A stretch of DNA of 64,000 bases from Flavobacteriales bacterium (GTDB taxonomy: Bacteria; Bacteroidota; Bacteroidia; Flavobacteriales_F; PHOS-HE28): contig JAHCIA010000001.1 of the NCBI GenBank assembly GCA_026129465.1, positions 3,179,583-3,243,582 on the forward strand, written 5' to 3'. The first letter of the stretch is position 1; every line of letters begins with the position of its first letter. Positions 38,602 through 48,630 of the stretch are shown here, one piece after another. The notes beneath the pieces were generated by a model. That model had not been told where the DNA came from and did no database searches. It saw nothing but the letters and a program-made list of their open reading frames with translations. A program made the position numbers and the translations under genes.

Positions 38602-39477
38602 ATGACGCACAAAGCCGGATACGTCAACATCATCGGCGAACCCAATGTGGGGAAGAGCACCCTGCTCAATGCCCTACTGGGCGAGCGGCTGGTGATCGTC
38701 AATCCGAAGGCGCAGACCACCCGGCACCGCATCCTGGGCATCCTCAACGGAGATGACCACCAGCTCATCCTCAGTGATACGCCCGGGATCCTGGATCCGA
38801 AGTACAGGATGCAGGAACGCATGATGCACGCGGTGGATGAAGCCCTCACGGATGCCGACATCCTCATCGTGCTGGTGGAGTGGGCCCAGCGGCCCGAACG
38901 ATCGGCCAATGTGGTGGACCGCGTTCAACGATTCCAAGGGCCGGTGGTGGTGCTGGTGAACAAGGTGGACACCGCCACGGACGACGATGCGCTGGCGTCC
39001 CTCGAAGCCTGGCAGGCCGCTTTCCCCCAAGCCAAGGTCGTTCCCATAAGCGCCTTGCACGGACTCAATGTGGATGAACTGCGGCGATATCTCATCGACC
39101 ATCTGCCGGAGCATCCGCCCTACTTCGACAAGGAGGACCTCAGCGACAGGAACATGCGTTTCTTCGTGAGCGAACTGGTGCGCGAAAAGGTCCTGGACCT
39201 CTACAAGCAGGAGATCCCCTACAGCACACAGGTGACAGTGAACAGCTTCGAGGAGAGCGAGGACATCACACGCATTCAGGCTGATGTCATCGTGATGAGG
39301 GAGAGCCAGAAAGGCATCCTGATCGGGCAGGGTGGGAAAGCCCTGCGTCGGCTGGGCACCGAGGCGCGCCTGGCCATCGAGCGGTTCCTGGGCACCAAGG
39401 TCTTCCTCGACCTGCGTGTGAAGGTGGACCCCGATTGGCGCGAGGACGAGAAGAAGTTGAAGCGATACGGATATTGA
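38602..39477 (+). CDS. era: GTPase Era
   Basis: A 291-residue GTPase. G1 is GEPNVGKST, G3 DTPG, G4 NKVD, followed by a C-terminal KH domain (IRIQADVIVMRESQKGILIGQGG). Era binds the 3' end of 16S rRNA and helps 30S assembly. Start ATG 38602 follows the terminator by 13 nt. It runs into der with 1 nt between stop and ATG. Confidence 0.97.
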   Translation: MTHKAGYVNIIGEPNVGKSTLLNALLGERLVIVNPKAQTTRHRILGILNGDDHQLILSDTPGILDPKYRMQERMMHAVDEALTDADILIVLVEWAQRPERSANVVDRVQRFQGPVVVLVNKVDTATDDDALASLEAWQAAFPQAKVVPISALHGLNVDELRRYLIDHLPEHPPYFDKEDLSDRNMRFFVSELVREKVLDLYKQEIPYSTQVTVNSFEESEDITRIQADVIVMRESQKGILIGQGGKALRRLGTEARLAIERFLGTKVFLDLRVKVDPDWREDEKKLKRYGY

Positions 39478-39478
39478 T

Positions 39479-40783
39479 ATGGGCAACATCATCGCCATAG
39501 TCGGCCGGCCCAACGTGGGCAAGAGCACGCTCTTCAACCGGCTGGTGGAAAGCCGCGAGGCCATCACGGACCCCACGGCAGGTACCACACGCGACCGCCA
39601 CTACGGCAAGGCAGAATGGAACGGGGTGGTCTTCAGTGTGATCGACACGGGCGGGTACATCAGCGGAAGCGATGATGTGTTCGAGGGTGAGATCCGCCGG
39701 CAGGTGGAACTCGCGATCGAGGAGGCTGACACCGTGCTGTTCCTGGTGGACGTCAAGGGCGGGATCACCGGCCTCGACGAAGCCATCGCAGGAATGCTCC
39801 GCAAGGCGCGCAAACCCGTGGTGCTCGCCGCGAACAAGGTGGACACGCCGGACATGGGGTTCGGGGCCGCCGAGTTCTATGGCCTGGGCCTGGGAGAGGT
39901 GCACGAGCTGGCGGCTGTCAGCGGTGCGGGCAGCGGCGACCTGCTGGATGCCGTGGTGAAGACCTTCACCAAGCCCAGCGAAGAACCCGAGGCGGATATC
40001 CCGCGTTTCGCGATCGTAGGCAAGCCCAATGTGGGCAAGTCATCCCTGGTGAACGCCCTGCTCGGCCGGGAACAGAGCATCGTCACCCCGGTGGCGGGCA
40101 CCACGCGCGATCCCATCAACACGCGCTGGAATGTTTTCGGGCATGATGTGATGCTGCTGGATACCGCGGGCATCCGCCGCAAGGCCAAGGTGGATGAGGA
40201 CATCGAGTTCTACAGCGTGTTGCGCTCGGTGCGCGCCATCGAGGAAAGCGATGTGTGCCTGCTGATGCTCGACGCCCAGGAAGGCATCCAGCAACAGGAC
40301 CTGCACATCCTGTCGATCATCCTCAAGAATGCCAAGGGCGTGGTGGTGCTGGTGAACAAGTGGGACCTCGTCGCCAAGGAGACCAACACCATGAAGGCCT
40401 TCGAGGCCGAGGTGAAGCAGCGGCTCGAACCCTTCACCGACGTGCCCGTCCTCTTCATCTCCGTGCAGGAGAAGCAACGTCTTTTGAAGGCCATGGAAGC
40501 GGCCATGCAGGTCCATGAGGACCGCAAGCGGCGCATCCCCACGCGCCAACTCAATGATGTGATGCTGCCCATCATCGAGCGGCAGCCGCCGCCCATGTAC
40601 AAGGGCAAGCAGGTCACCATCAAGTTCATCACGCAGCTGCCTGTGCACGTGCCGACCTTTGTTTTCTTCTGCAATCTGCCACAGTACATCAAGCCCAGCT
40701 ACGAGCGTTTCCTCGAGAATCGCCTGCGCGAGCACTGGCGCTTCACAGGCGTGCCCATCCGGCTGTTCTTCCGCAAGAAGTAA
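39479..40783 (+). CDS. der: GTPase Der (EngA)
   Basis: A 434-residue protein with two tandem G domains (GRPNVGKST about residue 8-16; GKPNVGKSS about 180-188; NKVD and NKWD specificity motifs) and a C-terminal KH-like domain ending RLFFRKK. Der acts in 50S ribosome assembly. It directly follows era and is almost certainly cotranscribed with it. Confidence 0.97.
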   Translation: MGNIIAIVGRPNVGKSTLFNRLVESREAITDPTAGTTRDRHYGKAEWNGVVFSVIDTGGYISGSDDVFEGEIRRQVELAIEEADTVLFLVDVKGGITGLDEAIAGMLRKARKPVVLAANKVDTPDMGFGAAEFYGLGLGEVHELAAVSGAGSGDLLDAVVKTFTKPSEEPEADIPRFAIVGKPNVGKSSLVNALLGREQSIVTPVAGTTRDPINTRWNVFGHDVMLLDTAGIRRKAKVDEDIEFYSVLRSVRAIEESDVCLLMLDAQEGIQQQDLHILSIILKNAKGVVVLVNKWDLVAKETNTMKAFEAEVKQRLEPFTDVPVLFISVQEKQRLLKAMEAAMQVHEDRKRRIPTRQLNDVMLPIIERQPPPMYKGKQVTIKFITQLPVHVPTFVFFCNLPQYIKPSYERFLENRLREHWRFTGVPIRLFFRKK

Positions 40784-40797
40784 GGTGCCTCCTTCTG

Positions 40798-42897
40798 ATG
40801 GTCGTGCTGTGCGCAACGGCGATGCATCCGCTGCGCGCCCAATGGGACGATGTCCCACGTTCGGGGACCAGCGAGATCCTGGACGACCAGCTGTCCATCC
40901 GCCTGCGCCATGTGAAGCCGCAGTTCCTCGCGGTGTTCTTCGAGCGGCGTCGCGTGGTCCACTTCACCGGTCCAGAGGATATCGCCACCCACGGAACGGT
41001 GGTCCTGCCCGAAAGTCTGGACCCCCCGTACGATCGCCGCTTCGATCCCTGGCACCTGCGTGATGGAGCACCACGCACGCGCTGGCTCAATATGCGCCTG
41101 GACCTGTTCCATGCGCGGGTGAAACGTGATGGCGCTTGGCTCGATCTCCCGGTGGTCCAGCGATCGGAGCAGGATGAGCTGCGCACACTGCGCACGATCG
41201 AAAAGGCCTGGAGCCAGGTGATCGCCGTGCAGGACATAACACCCGGAGACACGGTGGAGTTCCACTGGAAGTATATGCTGCCCTACGATTACAACTGGCC
41301 GGCGACGATGGGCTGGCGTGGTCTGGAGTGGGTGGACAACTGGGCGCGGCTCACCAGTTGGCGCGTGTTCTTCCATGGCGATCTGCCGATCCGCCGCCAA
41401 CAGGTGGAGGTTCTTTTCAACCTGAAGCATGGGCTGGCCATCACGGGGCCACCGCCCGATGAGCGCATCGAGAAAGGCAACGAAGTGACCGCACGTTGGG
41501 AGCATCACGATCTGCCCGGATGTATGAGCGAGGTGAACGCGCGGCCCGCCGATGACCTGCCACACTTGGTGATGCGCATGGAGCCGGAGGACTTCCGTTA
41601 CTGGCGGCGCGACAGACTCAGCGGCATCTCCTTCCCCAACCCCTATTGGATGCAGGTGGTACGCCACCGTGAAGCACGTGCCTTCTGGTGGCGGCAGGTG
41701 TCGCGTAAGCGGATCCCCGACAAGCAGAACCAGTACGTGAAGGACTTCGCGCGCCGTGTCTCCGCCGGTGTGCCGGACAGCCTGCCTGCCCGCCGCATGG
41801 CCCGCATCCACGACCATATCGCGGAGCATTTCACCTACGAGGACGATCGCCTGTGGTACCTGGACATGGACCGCCGCAACGCCCGCATCGGCGAACAGGT
41901 GCGCGAGGGGCGGCTGCGCGACATAAGCCGGTATGACATGTACAGCAAGCTGGTGAACCTGCTGCGCCTGCGACATGCCACGGCCTACGTGCTGGACAAA
42001 CGCATAGGCCGCATGACGGAGACTTATCTGACACCGCTATGGGACAGCGAATTCGTCTTCCGTGTGAGCGACCGGTATGAAAGCCATGTGCTGCATCCCA
42101 AGCGCACACGCTGGGGCTGGTACGCTGATGAGTTGCCCTTCTATTGGCAGGGCACCGCCGCACTGCACTTGGACCTGGACATCCTGTTGGAAGACCTGGA
42201 GCGCCCCGCCGTTTTCGTGGACCTGCCGGAGGGCGATGTCGCCGCCAACGTGCGTGGCGTGGAGTACGTCATCGAGGTGGACCCGGAGCAAGGCGCGGCG
42301 CATGGCGAGGTGATGGTCTTCCTCAGTGGGCAGTACAGCACCCTGGGACGTGCGGCCTTCTTGGGGCTGCCCATCGACAGCACGGTGGATCCGCTCTATG
42401 GCTGGCGTCCCGGCGATGGGCACAAGACCTTGGATTGGAAAGTTGACCTGGCTTCCGATCCGCCCTACCGAGTCCGGGCCCGGGCCTCCATCGATCTGTC
42501 GGACAGATTGACCCCCGTGGACGACAGCACCTTCGCCCTGGATCTTTCCGCTCTCGTGCGCCATGTGGTACCCGACGGATTTCGTGCTGAGGGAAGAACG
42601 CTTCCCTTCCATTGGGACTTCGCCGGAAAGGATGTGTTCCGGATCGACCTGCGCTGCTCGGAGCCCGTGAAGCTGATCGAAGGAGGTACCTTCGACGTGG
42701 AGATATCCGGTTCGGGTTCCGACCTCCAGCGGAGGATCATGACATCGACCGTGGATCGCATAAGCCTAGAAAGCGTACTGCATATTGGGCGAGAGCGCGT
42801 GGAAGCCCTGCATGCTGCCGGCTTGGAAGTGGTGATAGATGGGGCCAAGGCACAAATTCCCATACTTCAGCTGGTCCGGATCGGACGAGAGCCTTAA
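40798..42897 (+). CDS. DUF3857/transglutaminase-fold protein lacking the catalytic Cys
   Basis: A 699-residue exported protein (signal MVVLCATAMHPLRAQ). Residues about 20-320 resemble the DUF3857 beta domain found before bacterial transglutaminase-like domains. Residues about 340-470 fit the transglutaminase fold (SKLVNLLRLRHATAYVL, SHVLHPKRTRWGWYADELP, WQGTAALHLDLDI), but the motif that normally reads GDCKDK is YDMYSK (379-384), so the nucleophile Cys is Met381. The remaining 200 residues are a beta-rich C-terminal domain. It is likely a binding protein rather than an enzyme (inference). 14 nt after der. Confidence 0.6.
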   Translation: MVVLCATAMHPLRAQWDDVPRSGTSEILDDQLSIRLRHVKPQFLAVFFERRRVVHFTGPEDIATHGTVVLPESLDPPYDRRFDPWHLRDGAPRTRWLNMRLDLFHARVKRDGAWLDLPVVQRSEQDELRTLRTIEKAWSQVIAVQDITPGDTVEFHWKYMLPYDYNWPATMGWRGLEWVDNWARLTSWRVFFHGDLPIRRQQVEVLFNLKHGLAITGPPPDERIEKGNEVTARWEHHDLPGCMSEVNARPADDLPHLVMRMEPEDFRYWRRDRLSGISFPNPYWMQVVRHREARAFWWRQVSRKRIPDKQNQYVKDFARRVSAGVPDSLPARRMARIHDHIAEHFTYEDDRLWYLDMDRRNARIGEQVREGRLRDISRYDMYSKLVNLLRLRHATAYVLDKRIGRMTETYLTPLWDSEFVFRVSDRYESHVLHPKRTRWGWYADELPFYWQGTAALHLDLDILLEDLERPAVFVDLPEGDVAANVRGVEYVIEVDPEQGAAHGEVMVFLSGQYSTLGRAAFLGLPIDSTVDPLYGWRPGDGHKTLDWKVDLASDPPYRVRARASIDLSDRLTPVDDSTFALDLSALVRHVVPDGFRAEGRTLPFHWDFAGKDVFRIDLRCSEPVKLIEGGTFDVEISGSGSDLQRRIMTSTVDRISLESVLHIGRERVEALHAAGLEVVIDGAKAQIPILQLVRIGREP

Positions 42898-42920
42898 GTC
42901 CTGGCCCGTGACGTGATGCG

Positions 42921-42939
42921 CGATCGGAGACTCCGATCG
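42921..42939. repeat. Perfect inverted repeat upstream of the sensor kinase gene
   Basis: CGATCGGAG-A-CTCCGATCG, followed by another CGATCGG at 42942. Lies 51 nt before the kinase start and could be a regulator site or terminator of the upstream gene. Confidence 0.5.
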
Positions 42940-42989
42940 CTCGATCGGCCACGATGGTGCGCTGGAGTAAGCACGAACTTCGGAGGATC

Positions 42990-45900
42990 ATGCACTTGCT
43001 GCGCGTTTTGCCCTGTTTGCTTATGGCATGGACCGTTACCGTTCTGGCACAGCAGGGGCTATTGCCCGCGAGCGACCCTTTCCTGCGCGTGCGGCATCTG
43101 CCCGGCATTTCCGACCGCGCATTGTATACCGCCGTTCAGGATGCCGATGGACGCGTGTGGTTCGCCAGTTGGGCCGGGCTGCTCGTTACCAACGGGGTGG
43201 ACGTGACGCACTACCGCCACGATTCGGAGGATCCATCCACCATCGCAGGCCGCTCCATCACCCACCTTTCGATCGAGGGCGACAGCCTGATGTGGTTGGC
43301 CACCGAGAACGGCCCTTGCGCTTTCCTCCTGGGCGAGCGCAGGGCCGTGCGCATCGCAGGTCCTGTTGGCGATGTTTGGCCGCGATGCAACCAGGTGTTC
43401 ACCGGGGAGGATCACAGACGATGGTTCGCCACCAATGAAGGGCTCTTCAGTCTGAAGGACCTGGACAGCTCGCCTGATCCGCACGGACCGGCCACCTGGG
43501 GTGATGTCAGGGCGGTGCATCCCTGGCCGGGTGATCCGGAACGTCTCCTGGTGGTGGCAGCGGATGCGGTGTACACCTACACTCCCGGTACCGGGGAGTG
43601 GCTTCCCCTGCCGCATCCTGTTCCCGGCACTCCCTATAGCGCCGGACATTCCATCGTTCATGACGGCTCGCTGTGGCTCTCGCACTGGGGTCTCGGTGTG
43701 GTGCGCTATGATCTGCTGAACGGTGGCGGTGGGCCGATCACCTATGTCCGCCCCGATGGCTATCCCGCCTCCTTCACCGCACACTTCTGCGCACGGGATA
43801 CACACAGCCTGTGGGTGAGCACACTGGATGCCGGTATGATGGTGCTGGACACGCGCGAAAGCCGCTTCTTCGCGCGGCATCCGCTGGAAGGCAGTGCGCG
43901 CGAACAGCTTGGCATGGCCGTCCGCGTTCCTCTGGCCCTTCGTGACGGTACCACGTTGCTGTGTACCGACCTGGGGGCCTACCAACTCTCGCGGCCCCGG
44001 CACCGGAGTGTGTTCCATGGGTTCCCGGACGACGGTGTGGTGGAGGTGTCGCCCATCTGGGTATCGGCATTGGTTGAGGATGATCGTGATGGTGGTCTGT
44101 ACGTGGGAACCTACGACGGCCCTGGCCTGCTGCGAATGGACCGCAATGGCACATGGCGGATGATCGACTTGCCACGCGAACCAACTGGCCGCAGCCCCCG
44201 CATCGACCGGTTGCTGATGACCCGCGAGGGCACCTTGTGGATTGCCGGCCGGCATGGTGTTTACCGCATGGAGCGGACATCCCGTGCCATTGTTCGGGTG
44301 AACGTGCTGGACGGTTTCCGTGTTCGTGCGCTCTTTGAGGATAGCGATGGCCTGATCTGGGCGGGCAGCACTGACGCGGGCGTACTCCGGCTCGATGCCG
44401 GAGGAAGGCTCATTGCCCATCACCGCCGTGCGCCGGACGACCCAGGCTCGCTCATCAGCGACCTGGACATCCGCGGCCTCGCGGAGGATACGCTTGGCCG
44501 CATCTGGGTGGGCACGCTCAGGGGCCTCAGCGTGCTGGATCCCGCCACCGGGTCGTGCTTCAACTTTGGTCACGACCCCTTGGGTCGCAACGGTTTCACC
44601 GAGCCCCGCATCCGCGGCATAGTGCGCGACAGCCGAGGCGGTATGTGGCTCTCGTGCGCGATGGCGGGCGTGCGAAGCGTAGCGGTGGATGCCGATGGCG
44701 GATTCGCACAACACCTGCCGGGGCTCGGTGGAGCATCGGCCCTCGAGGCCACGCAGGACCTTGTGATCGACACACAGGACCGTATCTGGGCCGTGGACTT
44801 CGGCATCGGCATGCTGGATACGCGCAGTGGCGAGACCCGGCGCTTCACCCAGCACGACGGCATCGCCACGCTGCAGTCACTCGATGCCGCCCTGCTCGTC
44901 ACACGCGACGGCCGCCTGATGATCGGCGTGGAGGGTGAACCCGGGATCCAGGTCTTCGATACGCGCGAACTGCTCGCACCCGGTGCACCACCACCGATCG
45001 AATGGACCCACATCCTCGGTGCCAATGGTCCATTGACGTTAGAAGCATCTTCCACCGGCGGCCAGGGGATCCGTCTGCCGTGGGCCGAACAGCCATTGCG
45101 TATCGGCTTCGCGGCGATCGACATGAGCTTCCCGATGGACCATCGTTACCACTACCGCGTGCCGGAGCTGGACACGGCTTGGAGCGACCTCGGAGTGGAG
45201 CGTTCGTTGATCTTCGCTGCCCTGCCACCTGGTGCGCATACGCTGCAGGTGCGCTCCTCGCTGAACGGCCGCATGATGGGCAACGTGCGATCACTGGCGA
45301 TCACCATCCAGGCCCCGTGGTATCGCACGCCGCTCTTCCAGATCACCGCCACGCTGCTTCTCCTGCTCGCGGCCGTGCTGCTGGTGCGTGCGCGGATAGG
45401 GACCATTCGCCGCAAGGCCGCCATCCAGCGCCGCCTGGCCGAGGTGGAGATGCAGGCGCTGCGTGCGCAGATGAACCCGCACTTCCTCTTCAACAGCCTC
45501 AACTCCATCAAGTACTACGCCCTCACCAAGGATCCCCGCAGCACGGCGGCCTACCTCGGCACCTTCGCCCAGCTCATCCGCACCATCCTGCGCAACAGCC
45601 GCAGCCCGTTGGTACCGCTGCGCGATGAACTGGAGGCCCTTCGCCTTTACGTGGAGATCGAGGCGCTGCGCCTGGAGGACAAGTTCGGCTGGCGCTTCGA
45701 CGTGGACCCCGCGCTGGACCCCGATGCCATCATGGTGCCACCCATGCTGCTTCAACCCTACGTGGAGAACGCCATCTGGCACGGCCTGATGAACAAGGAG
45801 GGGCATGGTGAGCTGCGTGTCACCGTGACGGGTGAAGGTGAGCATGTGCGTTGTGAGATCGAGGACGATGGCATCGGGCGCGCGAAAGCCGAGGAGTTGA

Positions 45901-46091
45901 AGCAGGGGCAGGGGGCGCGCGAGCGTTCTTTCGGCATGCGCATCACCGCCGAACGCATGGAGCTGGCCGCGAAGGCCCTGGGACTCGGCGTCACTGCCCG
46001 CGTGGAGGACCTGCGCCACGCCGATGGCGCCGCCGCAGGAACCCGTATCACCGTGCACATCCCCATTACCTTGGAAACCGGCACACCATGA
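42990..46091 (+). CDS. LytS-type sensor histidine kinase with beta-propeller sensor
   Basis: A 1033-residue sensor with signal peptide (ends VLAQQ). The large outer part is made of two-component regulator propeller repeats (DADGRVWFASWAGL, DSDGLIWAGSTDAGV, EDTLGRIWVGTLRGLSVLD), then a Y_Y_Y domain (FAAIDMSFPMDHRYHYRV) and one transmembrane helix (about residue 785-805). The cytoplasmic part is the LytS kinase: phosphoacceptor His831 in QMNPHFLFNSLNS and an HATPase (MLLQPYVENAIWHGL, IEDDGIG). ATG 42990 is preferred because it has GGAGG just upstream and begins the signal; ATG 42954 would add 12 residues. It overlaps the response regulator by ATGA. Confidence 0.93.
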   Translation: MHLLRVLPCLLMAWTVTVLAQQGLLPASDPFLRVRHLPGISDRALYTAVQDADGRVWFASWAGLLVTNGVDVTHYRHDSEDPSTIAGRSITHLSIEGDSLMWLATENGPCAFLLGERRAVRIAGPVGDVWPRCNQVFTGEDHRRWFATNEGLFSLKDLDSSPDPHGPATWGDVRAVHPWPGDPERLLVVAADAVYTYTPGTGEWLPLPHPVPGTPYSAGHSIVHDGSLWLSHWGLGVVRYDLLNGGGGPITYVRPDGYPASFTAHFCARDTHSLWVSTLDAGMMVLDTRESRFFARHPLEGSAREQLGMAVRVPLALRDGTTLLCTDLGAYQLSRPRHRSVFHGFPDDGVVEVSPIWVSALVEDDRDGGLYVGTYDGPGLLRMDRNGTWRMIDLPREPTGRSPRIDRLLMTREGTLWIAGRHGVYRMERTSRAIVRVNVLDGFRVRALFEDSDGLIWAGSTDAGVLRLDAGGRLIAHHRRAPDDPGSLISDLDIRGLAEDTLGRIWVGTLRGLSVLDPATGSCFNFGHDPLGRNGFTEPRIRGIVRDSRGGMWLSCAMAGVRSVAVDADGGFAQHLPGLGGASALEATQDLVIDTQDRIWAVDFGIGMLDTRSGETRRFTQHDGIATLQSLDAALLVTRDGRLMIGVEGEPGIQVFDTRELLAPGAPPPIEWTHILGANGPLTLEASSTGGQGIRLPWAEQPLRIGFAAIDMSFPMDHRYHYRVPELDTAWSDLGVERSLIFAALPPGAHTLQVRSSLNGRMMGNVRSLAITIQAPWYRTPLFQITATLLLLLAAVLLVRARIGTIRRKAAIQRRLAEVEMQALRAQMNPHFLFNSLNSIKYYALTKDPRSTAAYLGTFAQLIRTILRNSRSPLVPLRDELEALRLYVEIEALRLEDKFGWRFDVDPALDPDAIMVPPMLLQPYVENAIWHGLMNKEGHGELRVTVTGEGEHVRCEIEDDGIGRAKAEELKQGQGARERSFGMRITAERMELAAKALGLGVTARVEDLRHADGAAAGTRITVHIPITLETGTP

Positions 46092-46837
46092 TCCACCGCG
46101 CCATCATCGTGGACGACGAGAAGCACAGCCGCGAAACGCTGCGCCTCGAGCTGGAGCACCACTGTCCGGATCTGAAGGTGGTGGCGCATTGCACCAACGG
46201 CCCGGAGGCCATCGCCGCCGTGCGGGAGTATGATCCCGATCTCGTCTTCCTCGATGTGCAAATGCCGCGGATGGACGGATTCCAGGTCCTGGAGAAGCTC
46301 GGGTCGCTGCGCGCGCAGGTCATTTTCGTCACCGCATTCGACGCCTTCGCCATCCGCGCATTCCGCTTCAGTGCCGCCGACTACCTGCTGAAACCCGTGC
46401 AGCCCGCCGAACTGAAGGAGGCCGTGGACAAGGCCCTGGCCCGCCTGGGTGCCGAGCCGCGCGGCCAGCATGTGAAGCTGCTCCTGCACAACGTTGGGCC
46501 GGAAGGTGCGCGTGCCCCGCGCATCGCCGTACCCACGCGCGACGGTGTGGAGTTCATCGGCACCACCGACATCGTGCGCTGCGAGGCCGACAGCAACTAC
46601 ACCCGCATCCTTCTCTGTGGTGGCCGTAAAATGCTCCTCTCGCGCACCCTGCGTGAATTGGACGAACTGCTGGTGCCATTGGGCTTCTTCCGCAGCCACC
46701 AGAGTCATCTGATCAATCCCGCGCACCTGAGCAAGTACGTGCGCACCGACGGCGGCTATCTGGTGATGGACGATGGAAGCACCGTCCCTCTCGCAAAAAG
46801 CAGGCGCGAGGAATTCCAGAAGGTGTTCCAGGTCTGA
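46088..46837 (+). CDS. LytTR-family response regulator
   Basis: A 249-residue regulator. Receiver domain 1-120: acidic DD at 9-10, phosphoacceptor Asp56 in FLDVQMPRMDG, Thr82, Lys102 in LLKPV. LytTR DNA-binding domain about 140-245 (RDGVEFIGTTDIVRCEADSNY start, FFRSHQSHLINPAHL). It is the partner of the upstream kinase. Likely target is the adjacent barrel-giant-FN3 operon, judged by position; the CGATCG repeats around it are candidate binding sites (inference). Confidence 0.95.
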   Translation: MIHRAIIVDDEKHSRETLRLELEHHCPDLKVVAHCTNGPEAIAAVREYDPDLVFLDVQMPRMDGFQVLEKLGSLRAQVIFVTAFDAFAIRAFRFSAADYLLKPVQPAELKEAVDKALARLGAEPRGQHVKLLLHNVGPEGARAPRIAVPTRDGVEFIGTTDIVRCEADSNYTRILLCGGRKMLLSRTLRELDELLVPLGFFRSHQSHLINPAHLSKYVRTDGGYLVMDDGSTVPLAKSRREEFQKVFQV

Positions 46838-46867
46838 TCGTCCGCTCGATCGCAACGCCCGATCACG

Positions 46868-46883
46868 CGATCGGCCCCGATCG
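46868..46883. repeat. CGATCG palindrome upstream of the barrel operon
   Basis: CGATCGG-CC-CCGATCG, surrounded by further GATCG words in the 77-nt gap (46838-46914) between the regulator and the barrel gene. Similar to the palindrome at 42921. Confidence 0.45.
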
Positions 46884-46914
46884 GGGCGAGGCACCCGGAT
46901 AGCTTCACTGGAGC

Positions 46915-48627
46915 ATGTCTCCCCGCGCGCTTCCGATCCCCTGCAAGGCGCTGCCCCTGCTGTTGGCGCTGGTGCTGCCGCGCACCGGAAGAGCACAGGA
47001 TATCGGCACCGTGGGGCAGTTGCAACCGGTGCGCTTCAACGCGGGCGTGCGTGCCCAACTCGGCTTCTACACGGTTCAGGGCATCGACCCGAGACGCACC
47101 CCCTTCTACTGGACCATCAGTGGCACGCCCACCATGAGCGTGCAAGGGGTGCAGCTTCCCTTTCTGGTGATCATGAGCGACCAGCACCGCGAGTTCCAGC
47201 AGCCCTTCAACCAGTTCGGGTTGAGTCCACACTACAAATGGGTGAAGCTTCACCTTGGTTACCGCGACGTGCACTTTTCGCGCTTCACGCTCGCCGGTCA
47301 TCGTGCCTTGATGGCGGGTGTGGAGTTGGATCCGGGCAGGTTCCGTTTCGGCTTCGTTTATGGCCGCTTCCGCAAGGCGGTGCGCGAGGATACCACCGCC
47401 ACCTACGACCCGGCGGCCTTCCTCAGTGCCGTACCGATACCCTCTTTCCGGCGAAGTGCCTACGCCGTGAAGGTGGGGATCGGGCGGGATGGCCACTTCG
47501 TTGACGTGGTGATGCTGCGCGGGAAGGATGACGCGCGCTCGATCCCCGATCCCGTGTCCACCGGCCTGGCGCCTGCGGAGAACCTGGTGATCGGCCTGGC
47601 TTCCAAACTGAGGCTGAGTGAGCGGCTTACCTGGGAAGTGGACGCGGCCACCAGCGCCTGGACACGCGACACGCGCGCCCCCGTGGCGGATGTGGACCCG
47701 GCTGTGACCACCACGCTGGGTGGTCTGTTCACCTCGCGCACCAGCAGCGCCGCACTGCTCGCGCTGGAGACCGCGTTGGGCCTGCGTCGGCCTCGGGCGC
47801 GGTATAAGTTGTCCTACCGCCTTGTGGATCCCGATTACCAGAGCATGGGCGCCTACTTCTTCCAGAACGACGTGCAGCAGGTGACCGGCACGGCCGTGAG
47901 CGCATTCTTGAAGAACAAGTTGAACATGAACTTGACGGCAGGCTGGCAGCAGAACAATGTGAAGCGGCAGCGCACCAGCACGGCACGGCGCATCATCGGC
48001 AATGTGGGGCTGAACTACGCGAGCGGTAATGCTTTCGGCATGCTGGTGAACTTCAGCAACTTCGGCATCACGCAGCAGCCGCAGCGGGCCACCGTTCAGG
48101 ATACCGCCCTGCTGCGGCAAGTGAGCCGGAACATCCTGGTGCAGCCGCGGCTGCACTACGCCCGAGCCACCGGCACGCACACCGTGCATCTCACCGCGAA
48201 CCATTTCGCGCTGAACGACCTCACCGTGGGCGTCACCAACAGTGCGCAGCTGACCGGCACCCACCTGGAGTTGAATTATACGCGCGGTTGGAAGCAATGG
48301 GCTGCCTCACTCGGTGGCGGGCCCATCCACCGCGGCACGGAAAGTTTCGTGGGGCGCACCTCCAGTGCAGGGTTCCAGATCAACGGCGGGCGGCAATGGC
48401 TGAAGGAAAAGCTGGGTACCCGGCTGCGCAACATCACACTGTGGAACACCCTGCCTGATGGCACATCCGGCAACACCTGGCAATTGGGCCTCGACGCCAA
48501 CTACGCCGCATCCGAGCGCTTCAGTTTCTCCCTTCAGCTGTTGCATCAGGTGAACCGGTCGCGTGATCCGTCGATCCCCTCCTTTACCGAGGACACCGGC
48601 CTGCTGGGCCTCGAGATACGCTTCTGA
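46915..48627 (+). CDS. Outer-membrane beta-barrel protein, unknown
   Basis: A 570-residue protein with signal peptide (MSPRALPIPCKALPLLLALV… ending GRAQD). The mature part has many alternating beta strands (FRFGFVYGRFRKAV, LNMNLTAGWQQNNV, TWQLGLDANYAASERFSFSLQLL) and ends with aromatic LLGLEIRF, as expected for an outer-membrane barrel. No known family recognised. First gene of a three-gene unit: 3 nt before the giant protein. Probably an anchor or pore for the products downstream (inference). Confidence 0.65.
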   Translation: MSPRALPIPCKALPLLLALVLPRTGRAQDIGTVGQLQPVRFNAGVRAQLGFYTVQGIDPRRTPFYWTISGTPTMSVQGVQLPFLVIMSDQHREFQQPFNQFGLSPHYKWVKLHLGYRDVHFSRFTLAGHRALMAGVELDPGRFRFGFVYGRFRKAVREDTTATYDPAAFLSAVPIPSFRRSAYAVKVGIGRDGHFVDVVMLRGKDDARSIPDPVSTGLAPAENLVIGLASKLRLSERLTWEVDAATSAWTRDTRAPVADVDPAVTTTLGGLFTSRTSSAALLALETALGLRRPRARYKLSYRLVDPDYQSMGAYFFQNDVQQVTGTAVSAFLKNKLNMNLTAGWQQNNVKRQRTSTARRIIGNVGLNYASGNAFGMLVNFSNFGITQQPQRATVQDTALLRQVSRNILVQPRLHYARATGTHTVHLTANHFALNDLTVGVTNSAQLTGTHLELNYTRGWKQWAASLGGGPIHRGTESFVGRTSSAGFQINGGRQWLKEKLGTRLRNITLWNTLPDGTSGNTWQLGLDANYAASERFSFSLQLLHQVNRSRDPSIPSFTEDTGLLGLEIRF

Positions 48628-48630
48628 GCC

